DNA of 12,800 nucleotides from Candidatus Woesearchaeota archaeon (GCA_018303045.1 JAGVYX010000034.1:1-12800), one strand, 5' to 3'; counted from the stretch's first letter, positions 1-7,365 are shown. Notes: a model not told the origin generated them from the letters alone. Numbers and translations: made by a program.

Positions 1-21
1 TATTTTCTTCATTTCATGTAC

Positions 22-96
22 CGAAAATATAATCTGTTATTTTCGTGTATACAAAAGGCACAAAATTCTGTTCGGAATTTTGAGTCTTTTGGTATA
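22..96. repeat. Pair of adjacent AT-rich hairpins at left edge
   Basis: Two consecutive inverted repeats are visible. The first pairs CGAAAATA (22-29) with TATTTTCG (38-45) around an 8-nt loop. The second pairs CAAAATTC (61-68) with GAATTTTG (75-82) around loop TGTTCG, and is extended by CAAAAG (52-57) with CTTTTG (86-91) and by TATA (48-51) with TATA (93-96). No gene overlaps them. The window starts just upstream, so the element may be truncated. Stem and loop sizes resemble the hairpin array at 7056-7279. Confidence 0.6.
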
Positions 97-114
97 AATA
101 TAACCAATTTATGT

Positions 115-207
115 ATAGATAATTCTCTTGATTTGGATACATTATTTTAATTATCTATCGTCAGATAACTCCGACTAAAATATACTCTAATTACCAGAAT
201 TATCTAT
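115..207. repeat. Inverted repeat with a duplicated right arm
   Basis: ATAGATAATT (115-124) is perfectly complementary to AATTATCTAT (149-158). The same right arm recurs at 198-207, where the match extends to 11 bp (115-125 with 197-207). The left arm can therefore pair with either of two right arms. The rest of 1-300 is AT-rich and I see no gene in it. Confidence 0.55.
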
Positions 208-228
208 ATTTCATTAATTCGACAATAA

Positions 229-240
229 TTTTATAAAATA
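229..240 (+). promoter_or_regulatory. Probable TATA box for the HEPN locus
   Basis: TTTTATAAAATA lies about 70 bases upstream of the ATG at 308. A start site about 26 bases downstream would give a leader of roughly 45 nt. The ATG at 308 has a Shine-Dalgarno GAGGT at 297-301 with a 6-nt spacer, so this locus looks leadered, unlike most genes in the window. Confidence 0.4.
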
Positions 241-307
241 ATTGACTTCTAAACTATTGATGGCTGAAAAAACTTTCTGGGAAATTCTAGTTCCTTGAGG
301 TTAAAAC

Positions 308-403
308 ATGAATGATTTTGATAAATTAGACAACATTGAACAAAAGACTGGCAAAGTAATTGAATTGATGAAAGATATAGAATTGATGAAAGATATAAAT
401 TGA
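308..403 (+). CDS. 31-aa leader ORF, 5' part of the frameshifted HEPN gene
   Basis: An ATG at 308 with a well-spaced GAGGT (297-301) opens a frame of 31 codons. It runs into the 18-bp repeats (ELMKDI twice) and then stops at TGA 401-403. The stop appears because the third repeat lacks one G (the unit at 398-414 is 17 bases). Restoring that base fuses this frame to the downstream ORF and gives one protein of about 187 aa. The TGA overlaps the ATG at 403-405 (TGATG), a classic arrangement for translational reinitiation. It may therefore be a working upstream ORF, or simply the separated 5' end of a broken gene. Confidence 0.55.
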   Translation: MNDFDKLDNIEQKTGKVIELMKDIELMKDIN

Positions 404-486
404 TGAAAGATATAGAATTGATGAAAGATATAGAATTGATGAAAGATATAGAATTGATGAAAGATATAGAATTGATGAAAGATATA
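362..486 (+). repeat. 18-bp tandem repeat, seven copies
   Basis: The unit GAATTGATGAAAGATATA occurs at 362, 380, 398 (missing its first G, so 17 bases), 415, 433, 451 and 469, and a degenerate copy begins at 487. Full-length copies are identical, which implies recent expansion. The unit is a multiple of three, so copy-number change lengthens or shortens the protein by ELMKDI without changing frame. Only the 17-base unit shifts the frame. Confidence 0.95.
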
Positions 487-870
487 GAATTGAATATAGA
501 TAATATTATTTTATATTATATTAACCCAAAAGAGTTAGGTTTCACACGCAACATTATTTTACACCATTCTAAAATCCCAATGGGAGCAAAAATTAAGATA
601 TTAAACACAATCTGTCATAATATCGGAGAACAAAATCATTTTGAAGACTTACATAAGTTGATAACTATAAGAAATGTTTTTGCCCACGGAAAACCCTTTG
701 AGGATGAAAATATGATCTTCAAATTGGCCGAATTAAAGTCCGATGGAAAGATTAAAAAAAGTGAGCTTGACAAGCTTGCAGAAGATTTTCTGAAATTGTT
801 TAATGAGCAAAATCAAAAATTAATTCAATTTCACGGTAAAATTAAGAACCAGTACAAAAAAAATCAATAA
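403..870 (+). CDS. HEPN-like small protein with repeat N-terminus
   Basis: The 155-residue protein begins with five copies of MKDIEL encoded by the tandem repeat, followed by a mostly helical domain of about 125 residues. Residues RNVFAH near position 90 fit the R-x4-H motif of HEPN domains, many of which are RNases in toxin-antitoxin and defence systems. HEPN assignment rests on this motif, the small size and the helical character, so it is tentative. The start at 403 overlaps the stop of the leader ORF (TGATG); a TTG at 400 is also in frame. The likely ancestral start is 308, before the one-base loss in repeat three. No nucleotidyltransferase (MNT) antitoxin is visible next to it, though the left neighbour lies outside the window. 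The lysine-rich, AT-rich composition differs from the downstream housekeeping genes. Confidence 0.55.
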   Translation: MKDIELMKDIELMKDIELMKDIELMKDIELNIDNIILYYINPKELGFTRNIILHHSKIPMGAKIKILNTICHNIGEQNHFEDLHKLITIRNVFAHGKPFEDENMIFKLAELKSDGKIKKSELDKLAEDFLKLFNEQNQKLIQFHGKIKNQYKKNQ

Positions 871-994
871 TTACTTATTTTGGATTTTTTAGCGACTTAA
901 TAACGAAAGTGAAATTCCATTGAATCATGCAACACGGCAATTAATTATGCATTAAGGAAAATCAATTCATCAATCTCAAAAAAAAACAGAGAGC

Positions 995-1684
995 TTAGAT
1001 AGTAATGGACTTATCGTTTCTGTCCAGAATAAATAATTCCGTTTGAGCGCCGCAAAAAGCTTCGATCATCGAAGCGGCCTCTTTAGCCACGGTTTTTAAG
1101 TCGCTTTTGCTTACCGGCGGCAAGGCAATTAGATGAATCAGGTGAACATAAGATTTTGGAGTAATTTCTGTTCGCTTGTTTTTCCAATAATCTGCCTGCG
1201 TTCCTAAAACCCCTCGAGAATCATGATAATACAATTCACCGCGCTTTAAATGCCCCAGAATCCCTTTCCGGCCGGAACTTTTAACGGCATTAAAAGTTAA
1301 ATCTCCATCAATTTTATGAAAATCGTCTATTCCCACTGGAATTAGGTATTTCAAAGCCACGTATCGCAAGATGTTATCTACCGCATCATTTTTTACTACC
1401 GTTTTGCCGCTTAGCGCAGTTTTTAATAACCGCTCTACAGAAGTGTGATAATGATGAGCTTTTCCGCCAAATTCCAATTGCGCTAAAGCCCATGGCTCAA
1501 TAAAAGAATTATCCTTAATTTGCCGCTTATGGAAATTCAGCCGGACTAATTTTTCCACTTCTTTTAACAAATGCTTAGACTCTTCTACTTTAGCTTTATT
1601 ATCCACATTCCGGGCTAAAATAAAAGCTAACTTTAATTCTTTATTAAAATGTTCAAAGACTTCGGGCAGGATGCTTATTTTCAT
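995..1684 (-). CDS. B3/4 domain protein (PheRS beta-like)
   Basis: This 229-aa protein resembles stand-alone B3/4 domain proteins, related to the editing domain of phenylalanyl-tRNA synthetase beta. The central stretch around residues 104-129 (VALKYLIPVG and DDFHKIDGDL) and the following GVLGTQADYWKNKRTEITP segment, just after a HDSR turn, match the family pattern as I know it: a conserved KYLLP-G block and then a region describing a metal- or substrate-facing turn. No aminoacylation motifs are present, so it is not a synthetase. Family members are suspected to act in trans on mischarged tRNA or to bind a small molecule; which applies here is unknown. The ATG (1684-1682) overlaps the stop of the upstream gene as ATGA, so the two are translationally coupled on the minus strand. 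Confidence 0.65.
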   Translation of the reverse strand: MKISILPEVFEHFNKELKLAFILARNVDNKAKVEESKHLLKEVEKLVRLNFHKRQIKDNSFIEPWALAQLEFGGKAHHYHTSVERLLKTALSGKTVVKNDAVDNILRYVALKYLIPVGIDDFHKIDGDLTFNAVKSSGRKGILGHLKRGELYYHDSRGVLGTQADYWKNKRTEITPKSYVHLIHLIALPPVSKSDLKTVAKEAASMIEAFCGAQTELFILDRNDKSITI

Positions 1685-2139
1685 GGTTTAGAATTACTTA
1701 ATCTGGCAGCTAATTTAGTTTTATTTTTACCAAGATGAAGATCAGCATGCTTCCGCTTCATCTTATGCAGCTGTTTTAAGGCTTTCCGGTGAGCCCGGTC
1801 TTCCAGATAAGCTATCAACCGCTGATAAAAACCGCCAGGCTCATAGGAATAACGAATGCCGGCGTGTTTATTCATTTGGTCCAGATCAAATTTAATCGCT
1901 TTCAGCAGCTTTACTGTTTTCCGATCATAATACACACGGGCAAAAATCAAGAATACAGTAGCCCCAAAAATGCCGCCGACTACAAAACTTAACTTAACAA
2001 ACAGCGGCCTTACCACTTCTATTAGCGGTAAAAAAAGGGCATCGCTGATATTCTCAACAGCATCTGTCGCCCCCATAACCAAGGGCAAGGAGGTTAATAA
2101 AAAAATCACTAAAAATACTATGGAAATAGTTTTATTCAT
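1681..2139 (-). CDS. Small membrane protein, unknown function
   Basis: The protein has 152 residues. A hydrophobic N-terminus (about residues 5-22) with a possible signal-peptide end near VMGA (21-24) is followed by a second hydrophobic segment around 47-70. After that comes a strongly basic cytoplasmic-type tail rich in K, R and H (for example KQLHKMKRKHADLHLGKNK). It may be an exported or two-span membrane protein with a nucleic-acid- or ribosome-facing tail, but I do not recognise a family. The start is supported by GAGGT at 2149-2145, 5 nt upstream of the ATG, and by a TATA-like palindrome at 2175-2182. It forms an operon with the B3/4 gene through a 4-base ATGA overlap. Confidence 0.7.
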   Translation of the reverse strand: MNKTISIVFLVIFLLTSLPLVMGATDAVENISDALFLPLIEVVRPLFVKLSFVVGGIFGATVFLIFARVYYDRKTVKLLKAIKFDLDQMNKHAGIRYSYEPGGFYQRLIAYLEDRAHRKALKQLHKMKRKHADLHLGKNKTKLAARLSNSKP

Positions 2140-2174
2140 TCTTTACCTCTTTTTAATAAAATAACCATTCTGAA

Positions 2175-2182
2175 TATATATA
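2175..2182. promoter_or_regulatory. Symmetrical TATA box between divergent transcripts
   Basis: TATATATA is its own reverse complement. About 26 bases to the left falls near 2152, giving a short leader for the minus-strand membrane-protein gene (ATG 2139). About 26 bases to the right falls near 2204, almost exactly where the end helix of the candidate RNA at 2203 begins. One element could serve both directions. Confidence 0.5.
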
Positions 2183-2202
2183 ATTAACGGACAAAAGGAG
2201 CC

Positions 2203-2358
2203 GGCTTCATCCAATAAATGGCCACAGTCAATTTACGAGCGATATAATCACCCTCAAAAGCGCTTGTGGATGGGGTCGTTCCTTACGGGAAGGCGCCGCA
2301 CTCTTATGTAAGAAGCGCTGAGCGAGTTCGACTGGGCCATTATTTTTTGGATGAAGCC
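2203..2358 (+). ncRNA. Candidate structured RNA A (class unknown)
   Basis: The 5' end GGCTTCATCC (2203-2212) is perfectly complementary to GGATGAAGCC (2349-2358), and the helix continues through GGCC (2220-2223 with 2335-2338) and CAGTC with GACTG (2225-2229 with 2330-2334). Further in, CTC with GAG (2253-2255, 2320-2322) and AGCGCTT with AAGCGCT (2259-2265, 2313-2319) form another helix. It is capped by TTCC with GGAA (2279-2282, 2288-2291). The whole stretch folds as one long rod of about 156 nt. It is more G+C-rich than its flanks, has no credible ORF, and begins about 26 bases from a TATA box. I looked for the SRP helix-8 motif and RNase P conserved regions and found neither. Strand is inferred from the promoter and from RNA B downstream. 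Confidence 0.55.
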
Positions 2359-2372
2359 AAAGGAGCCAAAAA

Positions 2373-2381
2373 TTTTATAAA
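2373..2381 (+). promoter_or_regulatory. TATA box for candidate RNA B
   Basis: TTTTATAAA is centred about 26 bases upstream of 2403, where the end helix of RNA B starts. This is the spacing expected for archaeal TBP/TFB-directed initiation. It sits right after RNA A, so the two RNAs are probably separate transcription units. Confidence 0.55.
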
Positions 2382-2402
2382 CCAGTTCACAAAAGTTAGA
2401 GA

Positions 2403-2556
2403 TAGCCCCGCTATGCAGTCTTGCAGCCCCGTGGAGAGGCGAATGCTTCGCGGAATGTAGCGGACTATCATTCTGCCCTTTGGCGCTTAACGGCGATGAA
2501 AGGCGGAGACCTCGGAAACATTAAATTGTTGAGGAATTCGAATCCGAGCGGGGCTA
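2403..2556 (+). ncRNA. Candidate structured RNA B (class unknown)
   Basis: TAGCCCCGCT (2403-2412) and AGCGGGGCTA (2547-2556) form a perfect 10-bp end helix. Inside are three local hairpins. The first is GCGGAATG plus TAG with CTA plus CATTCTGC (2450-2476, loop CGGA, one bulged T). The second is CCTTT with AAAGG (2477-2481, 2499-2503). The third is CCTCGG with TTGAGG (2510-2515, 2529-2534, with G-T pairs). A T-rich tract (2557-2570) follows and could terminate transcription. The 3' part TTCGAATCCGAG resembles a tRNA T-loop plus stem, and CTCGG (2511-2515) could pair with CCGAG (2544-2548), but no proper D-arm or anticodon arm is seen. It lacks the SRP and RNase P signatures I know. The TATA spacing and G+C contrast support a real RNA gene. 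Confidence 0.6.
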
Positions 2557-2863
2557 CTTTTATTTCTTATAAGTAGGGCTTTTATTAAAGTAGCTTAACA
2601 TTATTAACTTAGGAGGATAGAGAGATTATCAATCGAATGGTTGCACTACCAAATTTATGATTAGAGAACTTTGAAAAATAGGGATTTTACAAATTGTTTT
2701 TTAGATATATTATACCAAAATCCCGCCATTTCACAGTCTCTTTGAGAATTTTTTGATTAAAAAACTAATTATTCAAAATTCTCATTAATATTCAATTATT
2801 AGCCCTAGCAAATGAAAAGTATTTATATACGTACCTTTTATCCTGACTCATAAACGATTTCAA
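2557..2863. other. Intergenic region with two hairpins and the purD-like promoter
   Basis: No gene is seen here. After the T-rich tract, GGGATTTT (2681-2688) pairs with AAAATCCC (2717-2724). GAGAATTTTTTGA (2744-2756) pairs with TCAAAATTCTC (2773-2783) apart from extra T residues. The last 45 bases contain the TATA box for the gene starting at 2864. Confidence 0.6.
2822..2829 (+). promoter_or_regulatory. TATA box of the GARS-like gene
   Basis: TTTATATA is centred near 2826, which predicts initiation near 2851 and a leader of about 12 nt before the ATG at 2864. No Shine-Dalgarno motif precedes the ATG. Confidence 0.5.
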
Positions 2864-4225
2864 ATGAGTGAACAAGAAATTATTGATCGTCCAAAAGAAG
2901 CGAATGGAACTAATGGAAAGTCTTCCGGTCAATCATTAACTGTTTCTCCCAAGAAATTTTTGGTTGTGTCTTTTGAAAGCGTAAGCGGAGATTTGGCCTG
3001 GCAGATCAAAAAAGAAGGACATGAAGTTAAAGCCTTTATCCAGAATGAAAGCGATAAAGACGTCTATGATGGGTTTGTAGATAAGGTAGATAACTGGGAG
3101 CAATGGAAGAACTGGGCTGATGTAGTGGTCTTTGACTATGTTGGCTTTGGTGAAATTGCCGATTCTCTGCGAAAAGCGGGAAAAGCTGTGGTTGGCGGCA
3201 GCGTTTACTCTGATAAACTGGAAGAAGACCGGAAATTTGCCCAGAATGAGCTGAAAAAAGCTGGAATTAACATTTTGCCGCATTGGGATTTTGACAACTT
3301 TAGCGAAGCGATCGCGTTTATAAAAGCAAATCCCGGAAGGTATGTGTTTAAGCCCTCCGGAACGATAACTTCCTACCAGAAGGGAATTTTATTTATCAGC
3401 CAGGAGGAGGATGGAAAAGATTTAATTGAAATCCTGGAGCAGAATAAGAAGTTGTGGGCTAAAAAATTAAAACAATTTCAGCTGCAAAAAATGGCGGTGG
3501 GAGTAGAAGTAGCTGTGGGCGCTTTTTTTAACGGGAAAGATTTCATTTATCCGATTAATGTTAATTTTGAGCATAAGAAATTGTTTCCCGGAGACATTGG
3601 GCCCTATACCGGAGAAATGGGAACATTAATGTTCTGGTCTCAGGCCAATGAATTATTTAAAAGCACTTTATTAAAAATAAAGAACGGGCTGGCTAATTCC
3701 GGGTATGTTGGCTACATTGACATTAATTGTATTGTCAATGCCAAAGGCATTTACCCGTTAGAATTCACGACCCGCTTTGGCTACCCGACCATCAGCATTC
3801 AGATGGAGGGGGTGATTAGCGGCTGGGGAGACTTTTTATTTAAAATCGCCAGGAACGAACCTGCTGAATTTAAAACCAAAAAAGGTTTCCAGATCGGCGT
3901 GGTTGTGGCTGTTCCTCCGTTTCCCTATAAAGACAAGGATCAGACTTACATTTACCGTGATTTATCTATTCTCTTCAGGAAAAAAAATCTGGAAGGAGTT
4001 CATCTGGGAGACATTAAATTAGTGAATGGCGTTTGGACCATTGCGGGAAATTCCGGATACGCTTTAGTAATTACTGGAGAAGGAGTTACTGTAGAAGATG
4101 CGAGAAAACAGGTTTATTTAAGATTAAAAAACATTCTTCTGCAGAACATGTACTATCGCACAGATATCGGAATGGGGTGGTTTAGAGATTCTGATCGGCT
4201 GCATACCTGGGGCTACTTGTATTAA
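2864..4225 (+). CDS. GARS (PurD)-like ATP-grasp ligase
   Basis: The 453-aa protein has the layout of phosphoribosylamine-glycine ligase, the second step of purine synthesis. It has an N-terminal Rossmann-like part after a low-complexity tail (1-28), then the ATP-grasp entry at 160-175 (YVFKPSG). A GDIGPYTGEMG segment (243-253) corresponds to the GD-GPNTGGMG motif of PurD, and a metal-site segment LEFTTRFGYPT (299-309) corresponds to LEFNARFGDPE. In the last motif the usual Asn and Asp-Pro-Glu are replaced by Thr and Tyr-Pro-Thr, so magnesium binding or substrate may differ from true PurD. No other purine-synthesis gene is in the window. It is convergent with the OPRT-like gene, 47 bases away. 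It may be an ATP-grasp ligase acting on another amine. Confidence 0.7.
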   Translation: MSEQEIIDRPKEANGTNGKSSGQSLTVSPKKFLVVSFESVSGDLAWQIKKEGHEVKAFIQNESDKDVYDGFVDKVDNWEQWKNWADVVVFDYVGFGEIADSLRKAGKAVVGGSVYSDKLEEDRKFAQNELKKAGINILPHWDFDNFSEAIAFIKANPGRYVFKPSGTITSYQKGILFISQEEDGKDLIEILEQNKKLWAKKLKQFQLQKMAVGVEVAVGAFFNGKDFIYPINVNFEHKKLFPGDIGPYTGEMGTLMFWSQANELFKSTLLKIKNGLANSGYVGYIDINCIVNAKGIYPLEFTTRFGYPTISIQMEGVISGWGDFLFKIARNEPAEFKTKKGFQIGVVVAVPPFPYKDKDQTYIYRDLSILFRKKNLEGVHLGDIKLVNGVWTIAGNSGYALVITGEGVTVEDARKQVYLRLKNILLQNMYYRTDIGMGWFRDSDRLHTWGYLY

Positions 4226-4230
4226 ATATC

Positions 4231-4264
4231 CCTCGTGGTAATATTAAAGGTTCCTCGCGGTAAT
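4231..4264. repeat. Short direct repeat between convergent genes
   Basis: CCTCGTGGTAAT (4231-4242) recurs as CCTCGCGGTAAT (4253-4264), a 22-base period with one difference. It fills most of the 47-base gap between the purD-like and OPRT-like stop codons and looks like a small slippage duplication. Confidence 0.7.
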
Positions 4265-4272
4265 TTCAATGT

Positions 4273-4962
4273 TCAATCTACTATTCCTGACCATAACGGC
4301 TTCTCTTTCCCTAACAGCCAGCCTTCCTGCAGATGAGCATATTCCGCTTCAATCTTTTTGGCCAGGTCTTCTGGTATTAACCCTTTAGCATAAGCGCCAA
4401 CCAAAAGGCTGGGAACGCTGCTTAAGTTATGATAGGCCATTCCTTGGCTTTCCACTACTTCTCTAACCGTTTTTCCTGAATCAGTTAATTGCTTTCTATC
4501 CGCTAAGGAGATAACCGCTGTTGGCCAAGCTTGATGTTTAACTGCTTTTTCTAACTCCCGAACAATGCTGCCGCCGGTTGTAACGGTATCTTCAATATAG
4601 ACTACCCGCTGATGAGCTGGATTTCCAACATAACCTTCATTTTTTCTGCTAATAACCAGATTATCCAACCCTGTTTTTTCTGCCCAGAGCAATTGGATTG
4701 CCACTCCCAGGCTGGTTACCCCTTCGGGAACGCCAATAAAAAGGTCTGGCTCCAAACCCAAATCATTTACCTTAGCTAAGACGCTTCTGGCAACATAATC
4801 CAGTGTTCTCAGCTTAGTCAAGGCCGGTTCCCAGTCCAGCTTAAAACAAGACTTTCTGCCTGAAGCTAAAACGGTCTCGCCAAACCTAAATAAATCGTTA
4901 TCTAGAATAAATCGGTAAAACTCCAGTTCATTAAACGATCCCGGGCTAAGAGACAATTTCAA
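4273..4962 (-). CDS. pyrE: Orotate phosphoribosyltransferase-like protein
   Basis: The 229-residue protein carries the type I PRTase PRPP-binding loop VVYIEDTVTTGGS (120-132), and its N-terminal part (residues about 28-40, GETVLASGRKSCFK) matches the OPRT pattern of substrate-binding residues. OPRT joins orotate and PRPP to make OMP in pyrimidine synthesis. The family size (about 200-230 aa) fits. There is no ATG near the start: the first possible codon is TTG at 4962, directly after an in-frame TGA, with another TTG two codons later. The start lies inside the last codons of the ParA gene (17-base overlap), so expression is probably coupled. No pyrF or other pyr gene is adjacent, and a salvage PRTase cannot be fully excluded. 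Confidence 0.75.
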   Translation of the reverse strand: MKLSLSPGSFNELEFYRFILDNDLFRFGETVLASGRKSCFKLDWEPALTKLRTLDYVARSVLAKVNDLGLEPDLFIGVPEGVTSLGVAIQLLWAEKTGLDNLVISRKNEGYVGNPAHQRVVYIEDTVTTGGSIVRELEKAVKHQAWPTAVISLADRKQLTDSGKTVREVVESQGMAYHNLSSVPSLLVGAYAKGLIPEDLAKKIEAEYAHLQEGWLLGKEKPLWSGIVD

Positions 4963-5722
4963 TCAACGGAGCGGAAGCAATGGTTTCCATTTCAATTACA
5001 TTTTTAGCTAGCAAGCCATAGTCCTGGGCTCCTGAACTGGACCGCGCATAACTGAAGATAGATTTGCCGTATTTGGGGGCTTCTTTAAGTTTAGAATTTA
5101 CCCTGATGGGATCAGAAGTTAATTCTGAAAACAGTTCCTTGATTTCCATTAACGTTTCCCGGCAGATTTTATTTCTTCGGTCAAATAACGTAGGGATTAC
5201 TTTGGTTATTTTACTATGATGATTATACTTTTCATTAATTTTAACAACAATCTCCTTCATTTTTTTTAAAGCATCATAGCCTAAAAAATCCGAAGAAGTC
5301 GGCACAAAGATCTCGCTGCAAAAAGCTAGCACATTTTGATTTAAAACACCCAGGGAAGGCGGACAATCTACGATAATGTAATCATATCCCCGGATTCCAC
5401 CGAGCAAGTCTTTCAATAACGCCTTAGTTGTTTCCTGCATGGTTAAATAATGTTCCGCTTTGACCAAAGTTTCCTTGGAAGTGATTACATCCAGATTCTT
5501 AGCTAGATTTATAATACAGCGCTGAATCGCCACTTTGCCTGTTAAAGCATCATATAATGTATATTCCGCTTCAACCTTCAATGAAACATCCACATTTCCC
5601 TGAGGATCAAAGTCAATCAGAAGGATTCTTTTATCATGCCTGGACAAACCGGCAGCTAGATTAACGGCGGTAGTAGTTTTGCCTACCCCTCCTTTATAAT
5701 TCATAATTGCAATAGTACGCAT
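4946..5722 (-). CDS. parA: ParA/Soj-family partition ATPase
   Basis: A deviant Walker A motif KGGVGKTTT lies about 10 residues from the start, followed by LLIDFDPQGN (Walker A') and YIIVDCPPSLG (Walker B). This identifies a ParA/Soj/MinD-type ATPase of about 258 aa. ParA dimerises on ATP and binds nonspecific DNA to move chromosomes, plasmids or other cargo. A GTG at 5728 is in frame, but the ATG at 5722 has a Shine-Dalgarno GAGGT (5735-5731) with an 8-nt spacer and is preferred. No ParB or centromere-like repeat is visible beside it; instead it overlaps an OPRT-like gene. Its role could be chromosomal, or it could work with an adaptor encoded elsewhere. Confidence 0.9.
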   Translation of the reverse strand: MRTIAIMNYKGGVGKTTTAVNLAAGLSRHDKRILLIDFDPQGNVDVSLKVEAEYTLYDALTGKVAIQRCIINLAKNLDVITSKETLVKAEHYLTMQETTKALLKDLLGGIRGYDYIIVDCPPSLGVLNQNVLAFCSEIFVPTSSDFLGYDALKKMKEIVVKINEKYNHHSKITKVIPTLFDRRNKICRETLMEIKELFSELTSDPIRVNSKLKEAPKYGKSIFSYARSSSGAQDYGLLAKNVIEMETIASAPLIEIVS

Positions 5723-5767
5723 GATCACACACCTCTTAATTTTTAGAGAAAAGAATTAAGTCATCAA

Positions 5768-5775
5768 TTATAAAG
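5768..5775 (-). promoter_or_regulatory. TATA box of the parA-pyrE operon
   Basis: Read on the minus strand, CTTTATAA is centred near 5771. Initiation would fall near 5745, giving a leader of about 23 nt that includes the GAGGT Shine-Dalgarno. This is one of the few leadered transcripts in the window. Confidence 0.5.
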
Positions 5776-5848
5776 TTTGCTAAAGTAGAGAAGTCAGATT
5801 AAGAATTGTCAGTTAAAGAAAATTTTGAATAATTTATTTTTTTATCGT

Positions 5849-5885
5849 TTATAAAGTATCTTGGTTATAAAGTATCCAATACTTT
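5849..5885. repeat. Direct repeat and small hairpin downstream of polX
   Basis: TTATAAAGTATC occurs at 5849-5860 and 5865-5876 (16-base period). The second copy runs into AAAGTAT-CCA-ATACTTT, a 7-bp hairpin. Its position downstream of the polX stop suggests a 3'-end element, but the role is unclear. Confidence 0.5.
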
Positions 5886-5896
5886 TAAACTAGAGA

Positions 5897-5966
5897 AATT
5901 CACGGTTTATACTTCTTCAATTCCCCCCCATAATTCACTGTTTATATTTCTTCAATTCTTCCCGAT
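5897..5966. repeat. 35-bp tandem duplication of the polX 3' end
   Basis: The unit at 5932-5966 contains the last codons and stop of polX. A diverged copy lies immediately downstream at 5897-5931, with about five differences. On the minus strand the extra copy still reads E-L-K-K-Y-K-P-stop, and it contains a run of seven G. The same kind of event is seen at the cysS 3' end. Confidence 0.8.
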
Positions 5967-6906
5967 TCAGCCGTTCTTCCGGCGGAATAAACTTAAACCC
6001 TAATTTCTGATAAACCTCTTCTTCGGTTTTGCCAGCGATTATTCTTTTAGTTTTAAGATCGGATAACGCGTATTCATTCAAAGTCCAGCCCTTCTTTAAG
6101 GCAATTTTCCGCAATTCAATGTTGTGCTGCTTGTTGCCGGTAAAATAAAGCAAGGCGGCGCCATACTGATCCTTGTTAACCACCCGCAAATCAATCTGCA
6201 GGCCGTTCTTCAATTTAACTGAAGCTTTAGTTTTTCCCTTGTCCAGAACCGAAATAACTCCTTCCAGCTGGGTAAAAGTATTCATCACTAACTCTGGATT
6301 TCTGGAAACTATTAAGAAATCTAAATCGCCAACGGTGGCTTCTTTTCTTCGGAAAGAGCCGGCAATGTCCATTTTTTCCACATATGGCAAGGCCTTAAAA
6401 GTTTTGATTATTTTCTTAACGATAGGCTTGGCTTCGGCATAAAGAAATCTTCTTCTGGTTTTAAGCGCTATAATCCCCTGCAGGAATAACTGCTCGGTTT
6501 TTTCGCCAAAGCCGGACAATTCACGGATTTTTCTGGCTTTCAAAGCCTTTTCCAAGTCCTTTAAATTTTTAACCTTAAGTTTTTGATATAATAATTTAAT
6601 TCTTTTCGGCCCCAGCTCGGGAATATTCTTTAAACTTTCAATATCAATCTTAATTTTCTTTTTTAATTTCTCATAATATTCTAATTTGCCGGTTTCTAAC
6701 AACTCCTTAATTTTCTCGGCAATATTCTCTCCCACGCCGGGAATTTCTTCCAGTTCATCCCGCCGATAGATCTCATAAATATCTTCAGAAAGCAATTCTA
6801 TCGATCTGGCCGCATTGCGGTAAGCCTGCGGTTTCCAAGGAATATTCCGCAATTCCAGAATATCGGCAATATTTTCCAGAATTCTGGCTACCTGCATATT
6901 ATCCAT
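5935..6906 (-). CDS. polX: Family X DNA polymerase, core only
   Basis: The 323-aa protein shows the PolX order. Helix-hairpin-helix segments occur near 55-66 (IPGVGENIAEKI), 97-104 and 131-138 (SGFGEKTE). The nucleotidyltransferase motif is GSFRR (183-187) with GDLDFL (193-198), supplying Asp194 and Asp196. The third catalytic Asp is in QIDLRV (Asp239), and the thumb motif YFTGNKQHN begins at 254. It would act in base-excision repair or gap filling. Typical bacterial and archaeal PolX proteins run to about 570 aa with a C-terminal PHP nuclease domain; this one ends right after the polymerase domain, so that domain is absent. The promoter places initiation at the ATG itself, so the mRNA is probably leaderless. 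It is transcribed alone, divergent from cysS. Confidence 0.92.
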   Translation of the reverse strand: MDNMQVARILENIADILELRNIPWKPQAYRNAARSIELLSEDIYEIYRRDELEEIPGVGENIAEKIKELLETGKLEYYEKLKKKIKIDIESLKNIPELGPKRIKLLYQKLKVKNLKDLEKALKARKIRELSGFGEKTEQLFLQGIIALKTRRRFLYAEAKPIVKKIIKTFKALPYVEKMDIAGSFRRKEATVGDLDFLIVSRNPELVMNTFTQLEGVISVLDKGKTKASVKLKNGLQIDLRVVNKDQYGAALLYFTGNKQHNIELRKIALKKGWTLNEYALSDLKTKRIIAGKTEEEVYQKLGFKFIPPEERLNREELKKYKQ

Positions 6907-6927
6907 GATTAAAAGATATTTTATAAG

Positions 6928-6936
6928 TATAAAAAA
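6928..6936 (-). promoter_or_regulatory. polX TATA box (leaderless)
   Basis: On the minus strand TTTTTTATA is centred about 26 bases from the ATG at 6906, so transcription should begin at the start codon. No Shine-Dalgarno motif is present. Confidence 0.6.
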
Positions 6937-6957
6937 TTAATGCCTGTAAAACTTTCA

Positions 6958-7019
6958 CAGTATCTCCGCTCTAGGAAGGATTACGCAGAGAAGTGTATCA
7001 TCTAAGAGCAGAGATACTG
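6958..7019. repeat. Long imperfect hairpin at the left end of the polX-cysS spacer
   Basis: CAGTATCTC (6958-6966) pairs with GAGATACTG (7011-7019) and GCTCT (6968-6972) with AGAGC (7005-7009), separated by a C-A mismatch. An inner stem GAT..TAC with GTG..ATC is also possible. The 62-base structure has 14 perfect outer pairs and is followed on the plus strand by TTTT. Confidence 0.75.
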
Positions 7020-7032
7020 GTTTTAGCCGTAT

Positions 7033-7317
7033 GTATTAAGTCTTCTCTTGTCTTTAGCACAAGAAAATAAACAGTAACATAAATCATTCGATTTATTTTC
7101 TGTGCTGAAAATCAATCGTTGTTGATTTTCATGCATCAGTTCGCCTGCATTGATATAAAACGAAGGCGAAAATTCCCACTGGAACATGAAAATAAACAGA
7201 GATTTATTTTCAGTACTGAAATGTGATATTCTTCACATTTCATGAACTTCCTTTTCGCTTGATAGTATAGAGCGAAAGGGCTCACTAATTTTGATGCTAA
7301 AGGCCCAGACTTAATAC
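7033..7317. other. Multi-hairpin array closed by an 11-bp helix
   Basis: GTATTAAGTCT (7033-7043) pairs perfectly with AGACTTAATAC (7307-7317) and encloses at least six hairpins. Their arms are 7056-7071 with 7092-7106 (15 bp, one bulge), 7107-7115 with 7122-7130, 7140-7145 with 7165-7170, 7187-7196 with 7203-7212, 7217-7226 with 7233-7242, and 7250-7259 with 7271-7279 (one bulge). Several have perfect 9-10 bp stems and 6-nt loops (TCGTTG, CAGAGA, TATTCT). No convincing gene lies here; the one open frame (7348-7136, minus) merely reads through the palindromes. It sits between two leaderless promoters, so it belongs to neither flanking mRNA. It could be a structured RNA, a DNA element or a mobile palindromic element. 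Confidence 0.8.
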
Positions 7318-7334
7318 CTACTTTTAGCCGATAG

Positions 7335-7345
7335 TTTTTTATAAG
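7335..7345 (+). promoter_or_regulatory. cysS TATA box (leaderless)
   Basis: TTTTTTATAAG is centred near 7341, 25 bases from the ATG at 7366. Transcription is predicted to start at or next to the start codon. Confidence 0.6.
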
Positions 7346-7365
7346 CATTTTAACAACTGCAAGAT